From the NCBI GenBank assembly GCA_022315425.1, contig JAIUPT010000022.1, forward strand, positions 62,001 to 126,000: DNA of 64,000 nt, written 5' to 3'. The position numbers and the translations under genes are program-made. The DNA comes from Pseudevernia furfuracea (taxonomy: Eukaryota; Ascomycota; Lecanoromycetes; Lecanorales; Parmeliaceae). Of this stretch, positions 48,535-60,162 are shown in pieces. Within the stretch, counting starts at the first letter, position 1. Every line of letters begins with the position of its first letter. The notes under the pieces were generated by a model. It did not search any database, was not told the DNA's origin, and saw only the letters and a list, made by a program, of their open reading frames with translations.

Positions 48535-50166
48535 CTACCACCAATCACCCTGCGCATGCATGGCAGCCGCGACTTTGGAGAATCCAGCGATGTTGCTCCC
48601 AGCAACCAAACTTGGGAACTCTCCTTCAGCTGGCTCGACGTACTCCTTTGCGGTTTCGAGACCATTCTTGAAGCAGGATTCCATGATGCTCTTCAGCTTG
48701 TTGTCGACTTCCTCGGATGTCCAGGCTATGCGTTGGGAGTTCTGAGCCATTTCTAGTCCGGAGACAGCAACACCACCTGCGTTGGCTGCTTTGCCTGTGA
48801 TGAGGATGGATATTAGGAAATGATGCCTAATTCGCAGAAAGTGCATCCGACATACCTGGTCCATACCAAATGGCCTCCCCCTTCTTCTCTTTCCTGTGCT
48901 TCTCAAAAACACCAATCGCCTCCTGCGAGCAACCCATGTTGCTTCCCTCGGCAATAAATTTCGCACCAGCGTCAATCAGCGCCTGTCCTTCCTCGCCCGA
49001 AACCTCATTCTGCGTCGCGCAAGGCAATGCCACGTCAATCTTGCCAACGTTGGTCCATGGCCTTGCACCCTCAATGTATTTGAATTTGCCCTTGTAGCTA
49101 TCCGAGTTGGCCATTTCCGTCAATTGCTTTCTCTTTACTTTCAAATCGGCAATGTAGGCGACTTCGTCGGGGCTGATGCCTTTCTCGCTTTCGGCAACAA
49201 TGGTGCCTTTGCTGTCGGAGAGGGAGACTATTGTGGCGCCAAGTTCGATGGCTTTGAGGGCAGCATACTGGGCGACGTTCCCAGAACCGGAGATGGCGAC
49301 GCGTTTGCCTTTGAAAGTCTCCTTGCCGCCGGAGGCATATTGGATCATGTGGTTGACGTACTGTGCTAGAGATTAGCGGTGGCATCCGACTTCGAGGCGG
49401 ACGTCATACGTAGACGAGGCCGTATCCTGTTGCCTCAGGCCTTATCAAGCTACCACCGAATGCTAGGCCCTTGCCAGTCAAGCAGCCCTCCCACAGTTTT
49501 GTCTCAGCCTTGTATGCACCGAACAGCCATCCAATCTCACGAGGTGATACCCCAATATCTCCAGCCGGCACGTCTGTGTTGGCTCCGATGTGTTTGGAGA
49601 GCTCTCGCATGAAAGCCACGCAGAATTTGCGGATCTCATTGTCCGATTTGCCTTTCGGGTCGAAGTCTGCTCCTCCTTTACCACCGCCGATGTTCACTAG
49701 GCAGGAAGAGGTCAGCCATTCATTCATTGATCAGGTCGAGTTGAAGCTGGAAAGCGTAGGTATACTTACGGCCAGTCAAAGCATTCTTGAAGATCTGCTC
49801 GAAGCCCAGGAATTTGAGGATGGACAGATTCACCGTGGGGTGAAAGCGAAGACCTCCCTTGTAGGGACCCAAAGCCGAGTTGAATTGCACACGATATCCT
49901 CGATTGACCTGCACTTGTCCCTTGTCATCCTCCCAAATCACTCGAAATTGAATGATTCGTTCGGGGATGGCAGCGATCTTGAGGGCGGTCTTGTATTCCG
50001 GGTTCTTTTTGAAGAGGGAGGAGTTTTCGAGGGTTGAAACGAGCTCTGTTCATTCATTGGAGACAAGATCAGCGGGTGATTGGATGAAGAAGGCAAGGTG
50101 CAACCGAGGGGGGCTCAAACCTTTGTAAGCCTGCTCGAACTCTGGCTCGGAGGGTAGGTTCGACAT
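48535..50166 (-). CDS. gdhA: NADP-specific glutamate dehydrogenase
   Basis: Five exons join cleanly: 50166-50121, 50045-49770, 49696-49410, 49360-48856 and 48794-48535. The product is 457 aa, within the 450-460 typical of fungal NADP-GDH. Landmarks are NRGYRVQFNSALGPYKGG, then LNIGGGKGGADFDPKGKSD (with the L supplied across intron 2) containing the substrate-binding and catalytic lysines near 114 and 122. After these comes DVPAGDIGVSPREIGWL, and the nucleotide-binding VAISGSGNVAQYAALKA. The C-terminus NIAGFSKVAAAMHAQG is diagnostic. The enzyme makes glutamate from 2-oxoglutarate and ammonium using NADPH, the main ammonium assimilation step in moulds. It acts as a cytosolic hexamer. Regulation by nitrogen status through GATA factors is known for the family; I did not verify sites. 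Gene symbol follows Aspergillus usage. Confidence 0.96.
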
Positions 50167-51032
50167 GGTTGTTTTTTCTGGTGATATTGTTTCAAGCTAT
50201 AGGGTCTAGAGTGGTGGGTTCTTCGAGTCAGTCGGTTGGTTTGGAGGTTGGTTGAGAATTGAAGAAAGAGAAAGAAAGAAAGAAAGAAAAAGAAAGAAGA
50301 AAGACGGTCGAGGTGATGAGCATTTCAGATGAATGGCCTTGTGCTCCATAGCGGTATGCGGACATGGCAAAGTAAAGTCAAGTCAATTCTCCGAGGATTG
50401 ATCATTGGCCATTTCACAGGTGTCTCCGATCTGCGGCCGCACAGATTCCTTGGCTCAAGGCTGGGCCAATAATAAATATTAAATATTAAATATTAAATAT
50501 TAAATATTAATACTAATTAATACTAATATTAATAGCCATTTGTACATTGGCGGGGAATGGTCCGAGGGGAAGCATGAAGCATGAAGCATGCCCATAACTT
50601 TTTGCTTTTTGGACGCAAAGCTTTGAACAGCTTCAGGGATATGCATTACCTCGTTACCTCGTACTACCTTATTTTGTGACTCGATAGAGTGACGTTAGAG
50701 TGACGTTTTGCGATAAGTCGCAGCTTTCCTATTGGCTCCTGATCTCCCCCCGGCACTAGACTCAGCCTCAAAGCTTCCCCTCCGGCTTCCCCTCCACCCC
50801 CACCTTGCCCCCCCCCCCCCGCGTCAATTTCCTTGGAGGCTTCAATTCGGCGAACAAAGCACCTCTCTCTCAATTGGACAGGTACAGGCGAGAATGATGT
50901 GGATGATTGATGATGGATTTTTCGATGGGATTCTTTATTCTTTGATTCTTGTATCCTTGTATTCTAGTATTCTTGGTCCGGAAGGCGACATCGGCAGATG
51001 TAGGAAAGAATGGGACCTGCTTCGGCCCGCTT
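50167..51032. other. Intergenic with (GAAA) and (TAAATAT) arrays
   Basis: The GDH 5' region contains a (GAAA)n-like purine run at 50266-50298 and an AT heptamer array (ATTAAAT units) at about 50470-50530. A poly-C run is at 50810-50820. No gene is recognised. Confidence 0.6.
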
Positions 51033-52137
51033 CTAATCACAGTCCACAGGGTCCCAGTCGGTCACGAGATATTCATCCAGACCATCCATCGTCTTCATGT
51101 CCGCCCTGTCGATCTCGAATCCGCCAACTTGGCCATTGGCAACAATGCGCGACTTGGTCACACTCTTGGGTAAGGGCACAAAGCCATGCTGCAAGCTCCA
51201 TCGGACCATGAGCTGAGCGGGAGTACACGAGTACTTCTTCGATAGCGACATCAGGGTTGGATGCTTCATCCTCCAAGCCCGAGCGAGAGGAGCGTATGCT
51301 TCGACGACGATGTTATGCTCGTGGCAGAAGGAAGTGATCTCGGTCCGGGTGTTGAAAGGGTGAACTTCGATCTGGTTGACGGCTGGATGCAGTCGAGGTT
51401 TCGATGCGAGAAGCTCTTGCAGCTAAGAACGGGTGCATAAGAGAACGATCGAAGCAGATGGGTTTCATTGAAGAAAAGAAAATTGGTTGGTATGACTGAC
51501 ATGCTTGACGCCAAAGTTGCTAACACCTCCCGTCTTCACCTCTCCATCCTCAATGGCATCTTCGACAGCCTTCCAGCACTCCAGTCTCTTAGTCTTTCCA
51601 CCATAAGGACTATGTAAAAGAAACAGGTCGATGTAGCCAAGGCCACTCTGTCTTACAGACTGTTTGATGGACTTTCTTGCCGCATCGTAGGAGGTATTGG
51701 ATGCGAGCTTCGATGTGAAATGGATGTCTTCTCTTCTCAGAGATGAAGTGTTGCCCGGACTAGATAGAAATCCCAAAATAGATGATCCAACTTCGCGTTC
51801 ATTATGGTACATCTGGGCTGAGTCGATGCTAAGAAATTTCAGTCACATGGCATTTTTGTATCAAAATTTTGCCACCATTACGCTCGATAACCAGCCTGAA
51901 AGTGTCGTCAGCAAAGTCTCTTCTCTCGAGCGATAGGACGACTTTGATCTTTACCTCAAGGGCCCATTTAACAGCGTTGATTGTCTCATCACCGCACGTC
52001 AAGTACACTCCGAGATGTATCTGTGGCATGCTCTGGCCATTGGCAAGCTGGCGTTGTTTTTCAGCCTACTCTCTGAAACACCTCGGAGCACGGCGCACCT
52101 TGATGCGAGAGCCCAGTGTAATTGATTTACCCGCCAT
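51033..52137 (-). CDS. Aldo/keto reductase
   Basis: Five exons: 52137-52099, 52047-51955, 51895-51882 (only 14 nt), 51828-51501 and 51422-51033. Phases close for 287 aa. The AKR tetrad is intact: Asp51 and Tyr56 in AIDSAQMYHNE, Lys89 in FTSKL, His121 in LLHSPYGG. The second signature, VSNFGVKH, is at the expected place, as is HPAVNQIEVHPF. The C-terminal KSVTKSRI is the NADPH-binding signature of the family. The protein belongs to the small soluble prostaglandin-F-synthase/GCY1-like group, reducing aldehydes or ketones with NADPH. Ala49 stands where most relatives have His (GYRxIDSA). Exon 3 is needed to restore AGYRA|IDSA; without it the frame breaks, so a normal gene caller may split this gene. 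The physiological substrate is unknown. Confidence 0.9.
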
Positions 52138-53699
52138 TGTGAGGAGTGCCGGTGATCTAGACCACCCGGAATACTGTTATCAAAAAAGAAATTGGATGAA
52201 GTCTTTCAAACACATTTAAGACGATGGATGATGTTTGACCTCGGTTGACCGCGGGTGGGTCGGAGCCGCCAACAATCGCATAAGTATTAAGAACGACAAC
52301 GCATCATAGAATTTGTACTTTAGTCACATGAATTCCACAGGCGACGTCACCAACGTGTAGAACCCAGTCAGCTCTACTGGAACTATGAACGAAAAGCAGC
52401 TGATCAATTGTGGTCACTCAAATGTAGTTCTAGGAAACATCAGTTTTCGCCGTACAGTCTATGAGGCAACCACTTCTCCTGGTGATTCACTCAAGAGTGA
52501 CATGGAAGAAACCGGACACGAGTGCCGATTCGAGAGACTTGCTCTAAAAATACAGTATAGCAGCGTCACCAGTGTCGAGCTCCGAGACGCAGCCGGGTCC
52601 CATATTCTGTAGCCGCTGCAAAGAGCCGCAGGTACTCGTAGATCTCGTCTTAGACTCCAAACAAGCAAGCGGCGAATACGAGTTCATTTTTGTCCTTGAC
52701 GTTACGTTTTCTGAAGATGTACGACCTGCCTTTAAGGGTTTAGAGTAGAGGAGATGTTCCACTACCTCGGCAAAAACCCATGAAATACTTTAGAGTAGTT
52801 CCATGAAAATCTTTGGGGGCTCCAACTCCAAGCCTGCGTGATAGATGTACCCAAGGAGAAAGTAGTGAAAGATATGTAGGTACCTACCTAGTAAGAGGTA
52901 CAGGGTCTGGACCCAAAGAATGTAAGGAGTGCAGTAGTTGGCCATGTACTTGACCCGGTCTGGACGAGGAACTTTATTACCGGCATGAAATATATGGCGG
53001 CTTCGTGGCTAGCTGAATGCCGGGAATGCGCGAAAGTTGGTGGCTGACACGCACACACACACTTTTCTCCTTTTTGCAAATCCACCAAACCTTTGGGACA
53101 GGCTACAGCATGGTTCCTATAACTATCAATATCATGCTGCTGATGTGCAAGTCTAGCCTCAGATCTCGATGCCCTCATTCGACGCTTGGCATCATGATTG
53201 GTGGAAATTGGAACTTTGAAACCGAGGCAACCTTGCAATAATCATGGATCGGGATTATGGATAACCTCGCGTCTCATCATATTGTTATTCTCAATTCTCA
53301 TTTCTCAACGCTTGCTTCACCGAGATGACTTGATGGCTGATGGCCGATGGCTGATAGCCTGATGCCCTCCGCCGCTTCCGAAACCACGGCACTCGTAAGT
53401 TGTTGGCCTGTCTACCTTACCTATCCAACGCCCAGGACCCCCAAGTCCCACAACCAGCCAGCTTGAACCCTGAACATGACTACTCTACTCTATCTTATTC
53501 ACTGCCGACCTGAATTTTGACACGTCAAAGCCCACCCACCACAGACGAAAAACGAGAAACGAGTACGAAACGCCGTCCGTCAATCCTGGCGGCTCCACTC
53601 TCAAGCACCAAACCCGACATCGAAATTCTAAATTCATAGCTTCCTATAAAATATCGCCACCAGGCCTAACGGCTATATCCCCCCACGCCTCAGAAAAGT
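52138..53699. other. Intergenic, no gene recognised
   Basis: A 75-codon frame at 52385-52612 (+) and a 116-codon frame at 52888-53238 (-) have no motif. A palindromic 'taggtacctacctag' stretch at 52877-52891 and direct 'gatggctgatggc' repeats at 53331-53362 are the only structures noticed. Confidence 0.45.
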
Positions 53700-54573
53700 A
53701 TGGAGGGGAGCGAGAGAAGCGGTAACAGCGGTGGTAGGAGTGAGACATCAAGCTTCGGTAAGGCATGCTGACTGACTGCATAATGAACTTTCTCGCTGAC
53801 CTAATGCACAAGGCCTCATGGACTTCCCACGAGGCTCTGACGGCGAAGTACAGCAGACTTTCCAACGCGCCACCTCCAATCTTTCTCCAGACTCGGGCCA
53901 ACGACCTCAAGCAAATAATCCTCAAGTACCTACTATCCATCTTGCATCCTTGTCGCGAGCTGTCCGCTTACTGTGGTCACATCCCTAGTTCGATATCTTC
54001 GAATGGTACCCCAAATACCAATCCTGCCAACGATACTTTGTTGACCATGCACAACAAAGTGTCCAGGTCCAAGCAGTCGCCGCATTCGTCAACATCTATC
54101 TTCCTAACCAACGGCCTCCGAACCTCATATCAGACGCCCCACCGCGACCACCCCTAGGTGTCTCCCTTGGCCAACCCGCCCCTCAATTTCATCAAATACA
54201 TACATCAGTCGCCCTCATACCATACCTTCGTCGCCTGGTCGTGACGGGCCTTGACTTTCCTGGCGTTCTACACGGCTTCTTCGGTGACGACTGGGCAGCG
54301 GGCGTCGGCCCTCTACATGAACAAGAGCGGAGAAACTACCTCTTTGCGGCTAAAAGCGGGGGATGGGCGAGTGTGAAGAGAGATTATGATATGCTGCCAC
54401 TGGAGTCGGTGCCATTCATGCGGCCGCTCCAAGCGCCCATCATCGCAGAGATTGAGGCGGCCGAGAAAAGCTGGAGCGAATGGCTGGCTATGGAAGATTG
54501 GATGGTAGGGCCAAGAGCCCCGGAGAATATGGCTGGCCGTGGGGAATCATCCGGGGCGAGAGGACAAAGGTAG
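53700..54573 (+). CDS. Fungal 'Ilp apoptosis inhibitor'-annotated family protein
   Basis: Exons 53700-53757, 53813-53925 and 53989-54573 close in phase for 251 aa. The first 57 residues (exons 1-2) are Ser/Gly/Gln-rich. From exon 3 the conserved core begins: FDIFEWYPKYQSCQRYF, then an Ala/Phe helix FVNIYLPNQ, a Pro-rich linker, LIPYLRRLVVTGLDFPGV, HGFFGDDWAAGVG, ERRNYLFAAKSGGWA, and WSEWLAMEDWMVGPRAP. I recognise this pattern from ascomycete proteins that carry the inherited name 'ilp is an apoptosis inhibitor'; that name is an annotation, not a demonstrated role. No transmembrane segment or catalytic motif is evident. The 55-nt first intron has a GTAAGG donor and a weak CACAAG acceptor, which is the least certain junction. 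Confidence 0.8.
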
Positions 54574-55202
54574 TCTGGAAAAGGGATGCGAACATACCAC
54601 TGGGTTGGGAAGCCCGCCAAGCCAAGACTATAGGGACCAACGGGGCTGTGTGCAGCGCTTGCCCGGTGGAATTTGGTGGGGACCTGACGACATGAACAGA
54701 AGACAACGGAGAGATACATGATGGAGGAAGGGATGGAACGTGGATGTTCTAAGCTAAACGGATTCGTCGTTACTGTCGCCTAGAGGCAGCCTTTCGTCAG
54801 GACCAATTCAACACCAAAGGTCGCCGTAAGCCTACAAAAATCTCCCATATCTTATTCAACAACTACATCCTGAATCCTAAACCTTGTTCTACTCAGACTG
54901 CTGTGCTCTATGTGATGCGTCATCGTCATCGTCGTCTGCTGACTCCGTAGATGGGGCCCGTCTTGGCAGATCTCCACTGTGGGTAGCACTTGAGAAGGTA
55001 TGAGATATGCCTATCTTTTGTCCAGTTGTGTGATGCTTAGCAAACGCCATTGCAGCCATTGTGATATCCAGCTCCACCCTTTCTCTGAATATATGTCATG
55101 TACGAAAACTAATATAGTCACGATGCTGCTGATGCTAGGAGGAACCTCCCGACTCTTGGCAGCAATTCCCATCTGTAGACTTCACATGGGACTCGTAAGG
55201 CA
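54574..55202. other. Intergenic
   Basis: Contains the 3' flank of the preceding gene and the promoter of the DUF7730 gene. A small (CGTCAT)n-like patch lies near 54917-54940. Nothing else supported. Confidence 0.45.
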
Positions 55203-56506
55203 ATGCTCCGTCGTCGTCGAGAGTTGAAACACACGACAGGTGCAAAGGCAGAGAAAAGACACATATTCTCCAATGCCAAGGAGAAACTGAAGGCCTTTTT
55301 CCATCTCGAGAGGCCCTTGACTGCTGAAATTCGTGATGCTCGATGCTCACCGGGGGCGGTAGAGCCATACTGCGGGGGCCAGTTCGGAACTCCCACTCGT
55401 GAGTGTATCATACTCGACGGCGACACCAAGCTGACCGTTCATATACAGCCAGCCACCCCGTCGGTACTTCTACCCTTCACGGATCTACCAGTCGTCCTAC
55501 CAACCATCCATCTACCTTTCCTTTCTATGCCCTTCCACCGGAAATAAGGAATGAGATTATTAGATATGTGCTCGTTCCAGGATCAATCTACCTTGAAAGC
55601 CTATCCGGACGTTGGGGCTTGCGATATCCGTATTTAGAGAGCAGATACAGACGTCTCACAGCAGCGCTCCAAACAAACGTGAACAAAAAAGTACTGCATT
55701 GCACGCGCCGAATCGACCAACGACACGTGACCTTCCCCCACCCACGCTTTCACAAAATAGGCGGAAGCCCCTCGACGCAACAACCCGGCATCCAACTCCT
55801 GGCAACCTCAAAAGAACTGTATGCCCACGGCCACTTCTTATTCTACACTCGAAACCATTTCCACTTAGCACCTGGTCCCATCGCCGTCTCATCCCATTAC
55901 TTCAACCGCCTGCAACCACGGCATCGCTCCCTCATCCGATCCCTCGTCCTCACCTTCAGCATCGCCGACCTCACGCCCGAAGGCTTCCAATACGTCCACG
56001 ACGTCGCATCACGCTACAAAGAATCCCTCGGCCACACCATTTCTTCCCTTCCCCGCGACGAGCAAATCGCAACCTGGATCACCGCGTCCATCAACGCGCT
56101 CGACATCATTTGGCGGCAGAAACTGGCGTGGTTGAAAGCGTGGCCGGGACTGGACGATCTGACCTCCGTGACGCTTGACGGTGGCGGGTGGGAATACGAC
56201 ATCGACGGGAAAGATTTGGTGACGAGGTTGGAGCGCGTCGAACCGGGCGACGACAAAGACCACGCGTGGTATTTCCGGAGGCTCTGTGCGGATGTGGCGA
56301 GGCCGCTGCTGCAGAAGGTGTTTGCGCGAGGCCGATTGGCCGTGGAGGGCAGGAGGGTCGCCGATGGGGGCACGGGGTTGGGGCTAGAAGGCGGATGTGA
56401 GCCTGCTGCTGCTGCTGTAGTGGTCGAGGAGCAAGAAGGGGTGGATTTGGAGGCGGCGAAGGATTGGTTGAGTGAGTTGGGGCCTGGGCTGAGATGTAAG
56501 CGTTAG
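55203..56506 (+). CDS. DUF7730-type F-box-like protein
   Basis: Exon 1 is 55203-55398. The intron is 55399-55448 (50 nt; GTGAGT donor, GCTGACC branch, TACAG acceptor), and exon 2 is 55449-56506. The phase 1 join gives 417 aa. A basic N-terminus (MLRRRRELK) and a helical segment (AKEKLKAFFHLE) precede a Ser/Thr/Pro linker. The family opening then appears as FPFYALPPEIRNEIIRYVL near residue 94, followed by the second hallmark IQLLATSKELYAHGHFLFYTRNHF. The distal half contains helices rich in Trp (WITASINALDIIWRQKLAWLKAWPG). The C-terminal 70 residues are Gly/Val/Ala/Glu-rich and probably disordered. Function is unknown. It is a diverged paralogue of the proteins at 5445-6712 and 58747-59619, sharing only the two hallmark segments. 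Confidence 0.82.
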
Positions 56507-58746
56507 CAAGCAGGCTGTTTGTCCTTGGTGTGGAGGAGAGGAGAGGAGAGGAGAGGAGCAGAGCAGAGTCCCCGAGTGTCGGCCTGAGAGAGCGGCGGCG
56601 GCGGCGTCGAATTAAACAGCTTCGTCGAAACCGAACCCTGTCTAAGAGCACAGCACGGAATCCCCGCATGCAGACATGGTCCCAGCACCGCACAAGGCAT
56701 GTTCGCCACGAAGGCTAGGCAATTGAGAACCCCCCGTCTTTTCCACAGATCCTCACCCAGTCCTGGGGGGCCACACGGGGTGAGGTAGCTACTTTAACAC
56801 CCAAACACCTAGCCAGCCAAATCGAATACTCGGCAAATCAAAACCTCCTCTCCTCTCCTCTCCTCAGGGACTCCCAAACCCCACATCTCCACCATCCATC
56901 TACCCCAGTGCCGTTGGTCCCTCCAGCGCGCGCGCCTTCCGCCCTTGGCATCTTCCCTGCCTCCATCGTGCGACATCACCATCAAGAACGCTGTTTGGTT
57001 TGTTGCAAGAGGAACAACCCGACAACCAAACCTATAATTCTTGTTTTCCCTTCCCTTCCCTTCCCTTCCCTTCCCCTCCCCAACCAACCGCCCTCATCGA
57101 CACGAGAAGAGAAGAGAAGAGAAAAAAGCAACCGCTCGAAGAATTGCTGCCCGCGGAGCGTACCCCCCCGTTAGGAACCGTCCAGAGGGATCTCCCCCCG
57201 CTGTCTCCCGACATCACTGCGGGGGGGGGGGATGGATGCAGGACAGCACATACACACATACGTCATTTCAGCTTCATGTCAGAAACGTGCAGAGGGGTTC
57301 CGACGCCGCTCCTTGTAGGAAAAAGGTCAGGTTGTAGCTGTTTGTTTTTTGGAGAGAGGGAACCGTGTGGCTGGGTGGTGCGAGAAGAAACAACTCTTCC
57401 ATCGGAGAGGGAGAGGGAGAGAGAGAGTGTGTGTGTGTATGCAAGATTTGTGGCAACCGAGATGGAAGCAGCGAATGAGTTTTTTTCAGGGTGGGGAAAA
57501 GGGGATGGATGGTACGTGGCGAGTCTCTCGGAGTGAAGGAAGGGGCTCTATGTCGTTGGTTTGTTTTGATTCGGTCACTCATCATGAGGCTTATTCAAAT
57601 TGTTGTATGTAAGAGTGGTTGGTTGGGCCCGGGTCCCAACGCCAGGGCTGCTGCTGGCATGCAAAATAGAGAGGCCCTGAACAGGGCATATTCTCTCGTG
57701 CCCTGGCGCTAGAAGAAAAACTCCCATGCTTGTGGCAGCGTGGACCTGGACCGAGTTTTGCAAGCTATATAAACCGTGTAGGCGTGGGGGGTTGGGCCAA
57801 AAGAAATGAATGCTATTGCTCTGAAAGAGGGAATATTCGAGTGTCGAACAAGTCCACCTCCTGCATCCACCCGTGTATATAAAAGAAACAGTCCTTCTAT
57901 GACTCAGCAAGAAAAACCTCTGCGAACTTCGTCATGGACCCTGAAGGGGGGCGAATATACACCCCGAATACGAAACCCACTAAACCCCACAGTCCCACTG
58001 TTCCCCAGTGTCAAATTTGTTTTCTCCTTTTCGTTATCAAATTGGGTTACGGACGGCCTGAGATTGACTTTCGCCACGTTTGGCCGCCTCATTGATTGAT
58101 GGATCCGGATGGTACTCATCGAGTTCCTTCTTCACCTCGGAGCTTGCGGTTGGATGATCCCTTGGGGTGGAATGTAATATGGCGTTGCCCGGAAATTACG
58201 AAGTCCGTGGAATTTTCGAGGTGAGAGTTCCGCTCATCGCGCTCCTGTTGCCCAGAGTAGGCTCGATATCCTTGCTCATTATTGCACTGAACAAAGATTA
58301 AAACCCCGCATACAGCTTCTCCCATTGCCCGGCTTCCATGCACTCCCTCCATCACGGTGGCTTTGGTTGTCCCTTGGCAGTGGGCAGTAGGTGGTACAAC
58401 TGGCGGAGAGTCTTCATGTCACCGTTTGGAGAACCTGTCAACTGTCTGATAGTCTGTGATTCTCAGCATCACGAACTCTCTATGAGGTTATCTGATTGAC
58501 AGTGTACTGTGGGGAAAGAACACACCCTAGTAAGTTTTAAGGTCTGGGACATGCTGTGTGCCAAACCCTCTCCTGTGTTTCCCCCCGAATAGTGGATGCT
58601 CTGCCTCCAGGATCTCTGTACATCCGCAAGTTGGCTGTTTGTGCAGCAGCAGGCCAGGTCATGAAACTTACTGTATCTGGGTGTTCTGTCAATGATGCCC
58701 TCATGAGGGTCCGTGAGGACACCGGCGGGCTAGTCCGCTTCTATTC
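56507..58746. other. Repeat-rich intergenic region, no gene recognised
   Basis: Short arrays include (GGAGA)n at 56533-56558, (CTCCT)n at 56846-56866, (TTCCC)n at 57048-57076, poly-G at 57221-57230 and (GA)n/(GT)n at 57405-57439. 57700-58746 is ordinary sequence with short frames only. The hairpin at 57640-57708 is listed separately. Confidence 0.5.
57640..57708. repeat. Nested inverted repeat with hairpin potential
   Basis: CGCCAGGGC (57640-57648) is a perfect inverted match to GCCCTGGCG (57700-57708). Inside it GCCCT-GAAC-AGGGC (57674-57687) forms a second perfect stem with a tetraloop, flanked by AGAGAG on the left and CTCTC on the right. This gives a long imperfect hairpin of about 69 nt. 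Confidence 0.6.
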
Positions 58747-59619
58747 TTATAGATTGCCCTCCTTCGTCACCCTCCCGCACTCCGGAGACCGAGCCAGGTG
58801 GTCCCTCGGGTGGAACACAAGTTGAATAAATAGGGGGAAACGCACGAACCGATCCTCGCCGAGTCTCAGCTCGCTCATAGCGCAGATTCCCAGATTTGGT
58901 TCGAGTGCTACGATGATATCATTCAATAAAGATTCTAAGCCCGCGCACAGCTCTGCGCATGCCTTTTCTAGAGCCCCACAATGTGGGAGCCGCAAGTCTT
59001 AGCATAACGGTCCTGAATCCGGTCAGCTGCTTGATGGCCCCGAAGAGGAGCGAACAGATGTGAATAGTCGTGTAGCTCGACCATTCAAACAGCTTGAACT
59101 TAATTGGCGCCGAGTTGTGCTGAGCGGAACCCACTCATTGCCTTTCAGTCTCGAACCCGGTTAGTGTTCATATAATAGGAAAATTCAGCGTTCATCATGC
59201 GATTCATCTTATAGGTGCAAGAGAATTCGACGTTCATTATGCGGGTTATAGTACTGGTGTTTGCGAAACCACCCGTACGAATGAAATGGTGGAGAAAAGC
59301 CAAAGACCATCAGTATGCGGTTTGTGATGGTGTTTGGAAAGTCGGTGATGCGATGATACGGTATAGAAAAGCCAAAAGCTGTCCAGGAGTAGAAGATTGT
59401 TATGGCCTCCTCATGGATAGTCTTTGACAGTCGAAAGATTGCAACGTTGAACCCAAAGTATTTTGGCATTGTTAAAACCATGTATTGCGGTCCGCTGATC
59501 AAGAGTATGTGCAAGCGTATGGTATTGGGGACGAGGTGCGCGTATATCTCGTCTCTTAGTTCACGAGAGTCTGCTTTGGCTTGGTCGAGGTGTGGTCTAT
59601 GAGCCAAGACAAGAAACAT
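58747..59619 (-). pseudogene. Decayed DUF7730-type gene
   Basis: Three frame pieces line up as one DUF7730 product. The 5' piece (59619-59209) has SRELRDEIYAHLVPN and the hallmark IFRLSKTIHEEAITIFY, then stops. The middle piece (about 59134-58960) reads FKLFEWSSYTTIHICSLL and FRTVMLRLAAPTLWG. The last piece (58990-58747) is in another frame and reads EKACAELCAGLESLLND and VRFPLFIQLVFHPRDHL. The step from middle to last piece is a simple frameshift in CTAGAAAAGGC, with no intron signals. Between the first two pieces lies a short imperfect duplication (both halves contain ATGATGAACG/ATAATGAACG followed by GAATT) with several stops. The N-terminal residues before the F-box-like motif are also missing. 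I read it as a pseudogene. Confidence 0.65.
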
Positions 59620-60162
59620 GACATATTGATTAGAAAGACTCGACTGATGAAAGCCAGCCTGCCAAGACTGACGCTTGGCGGCATCTCTCCTCTGATTAAG
59701 GAATAGTAATTAAGCAAGCGAGTCTTTAAAAGTCTTTCCATGTGTCGCGGCATCTACACAAGAAGTGCTAATGATTGGCGATGACTAGATAATGCCTTTG
59801 ACAAGTCAAGGTTGCCAAACCCCCCCCCCCCCAGCAGCTCACGTCTACGAAAACTCAATGATGATTAACTAATATACGAGAACATTGGTCTTTGGGTTCC
59901 AATTGCCACTTTTATAATGTAGCGTCGCCCAGTGTGTATGAGACTTGTGACTCATAATGGAACTTTGTCCTCTACTTTCTGCACCACACCTCTATCTTGT
60001 AACCTCCCCACCTTAACCACGACTACTTCCTTTCTACTACGATCATAGTTTCTCCACAAAATTGGCAAGAAGTGCATCTTCAGACCGAGGAATTTGACAA
60101 ATCAATCCAAGATGACTTTGAATCGTCAGCTTTCAGGGAGGTGAGATTAGGAGGCTATTCTC
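59620..60162. other. Intergenic
   Basis: Contains a poly-C run at 59820-59832 and the 3' flank of the gene beginning on the right. Upstream remnants of the decayed DUF7730 gene may extend to about 59753. Confidence 0.4.
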
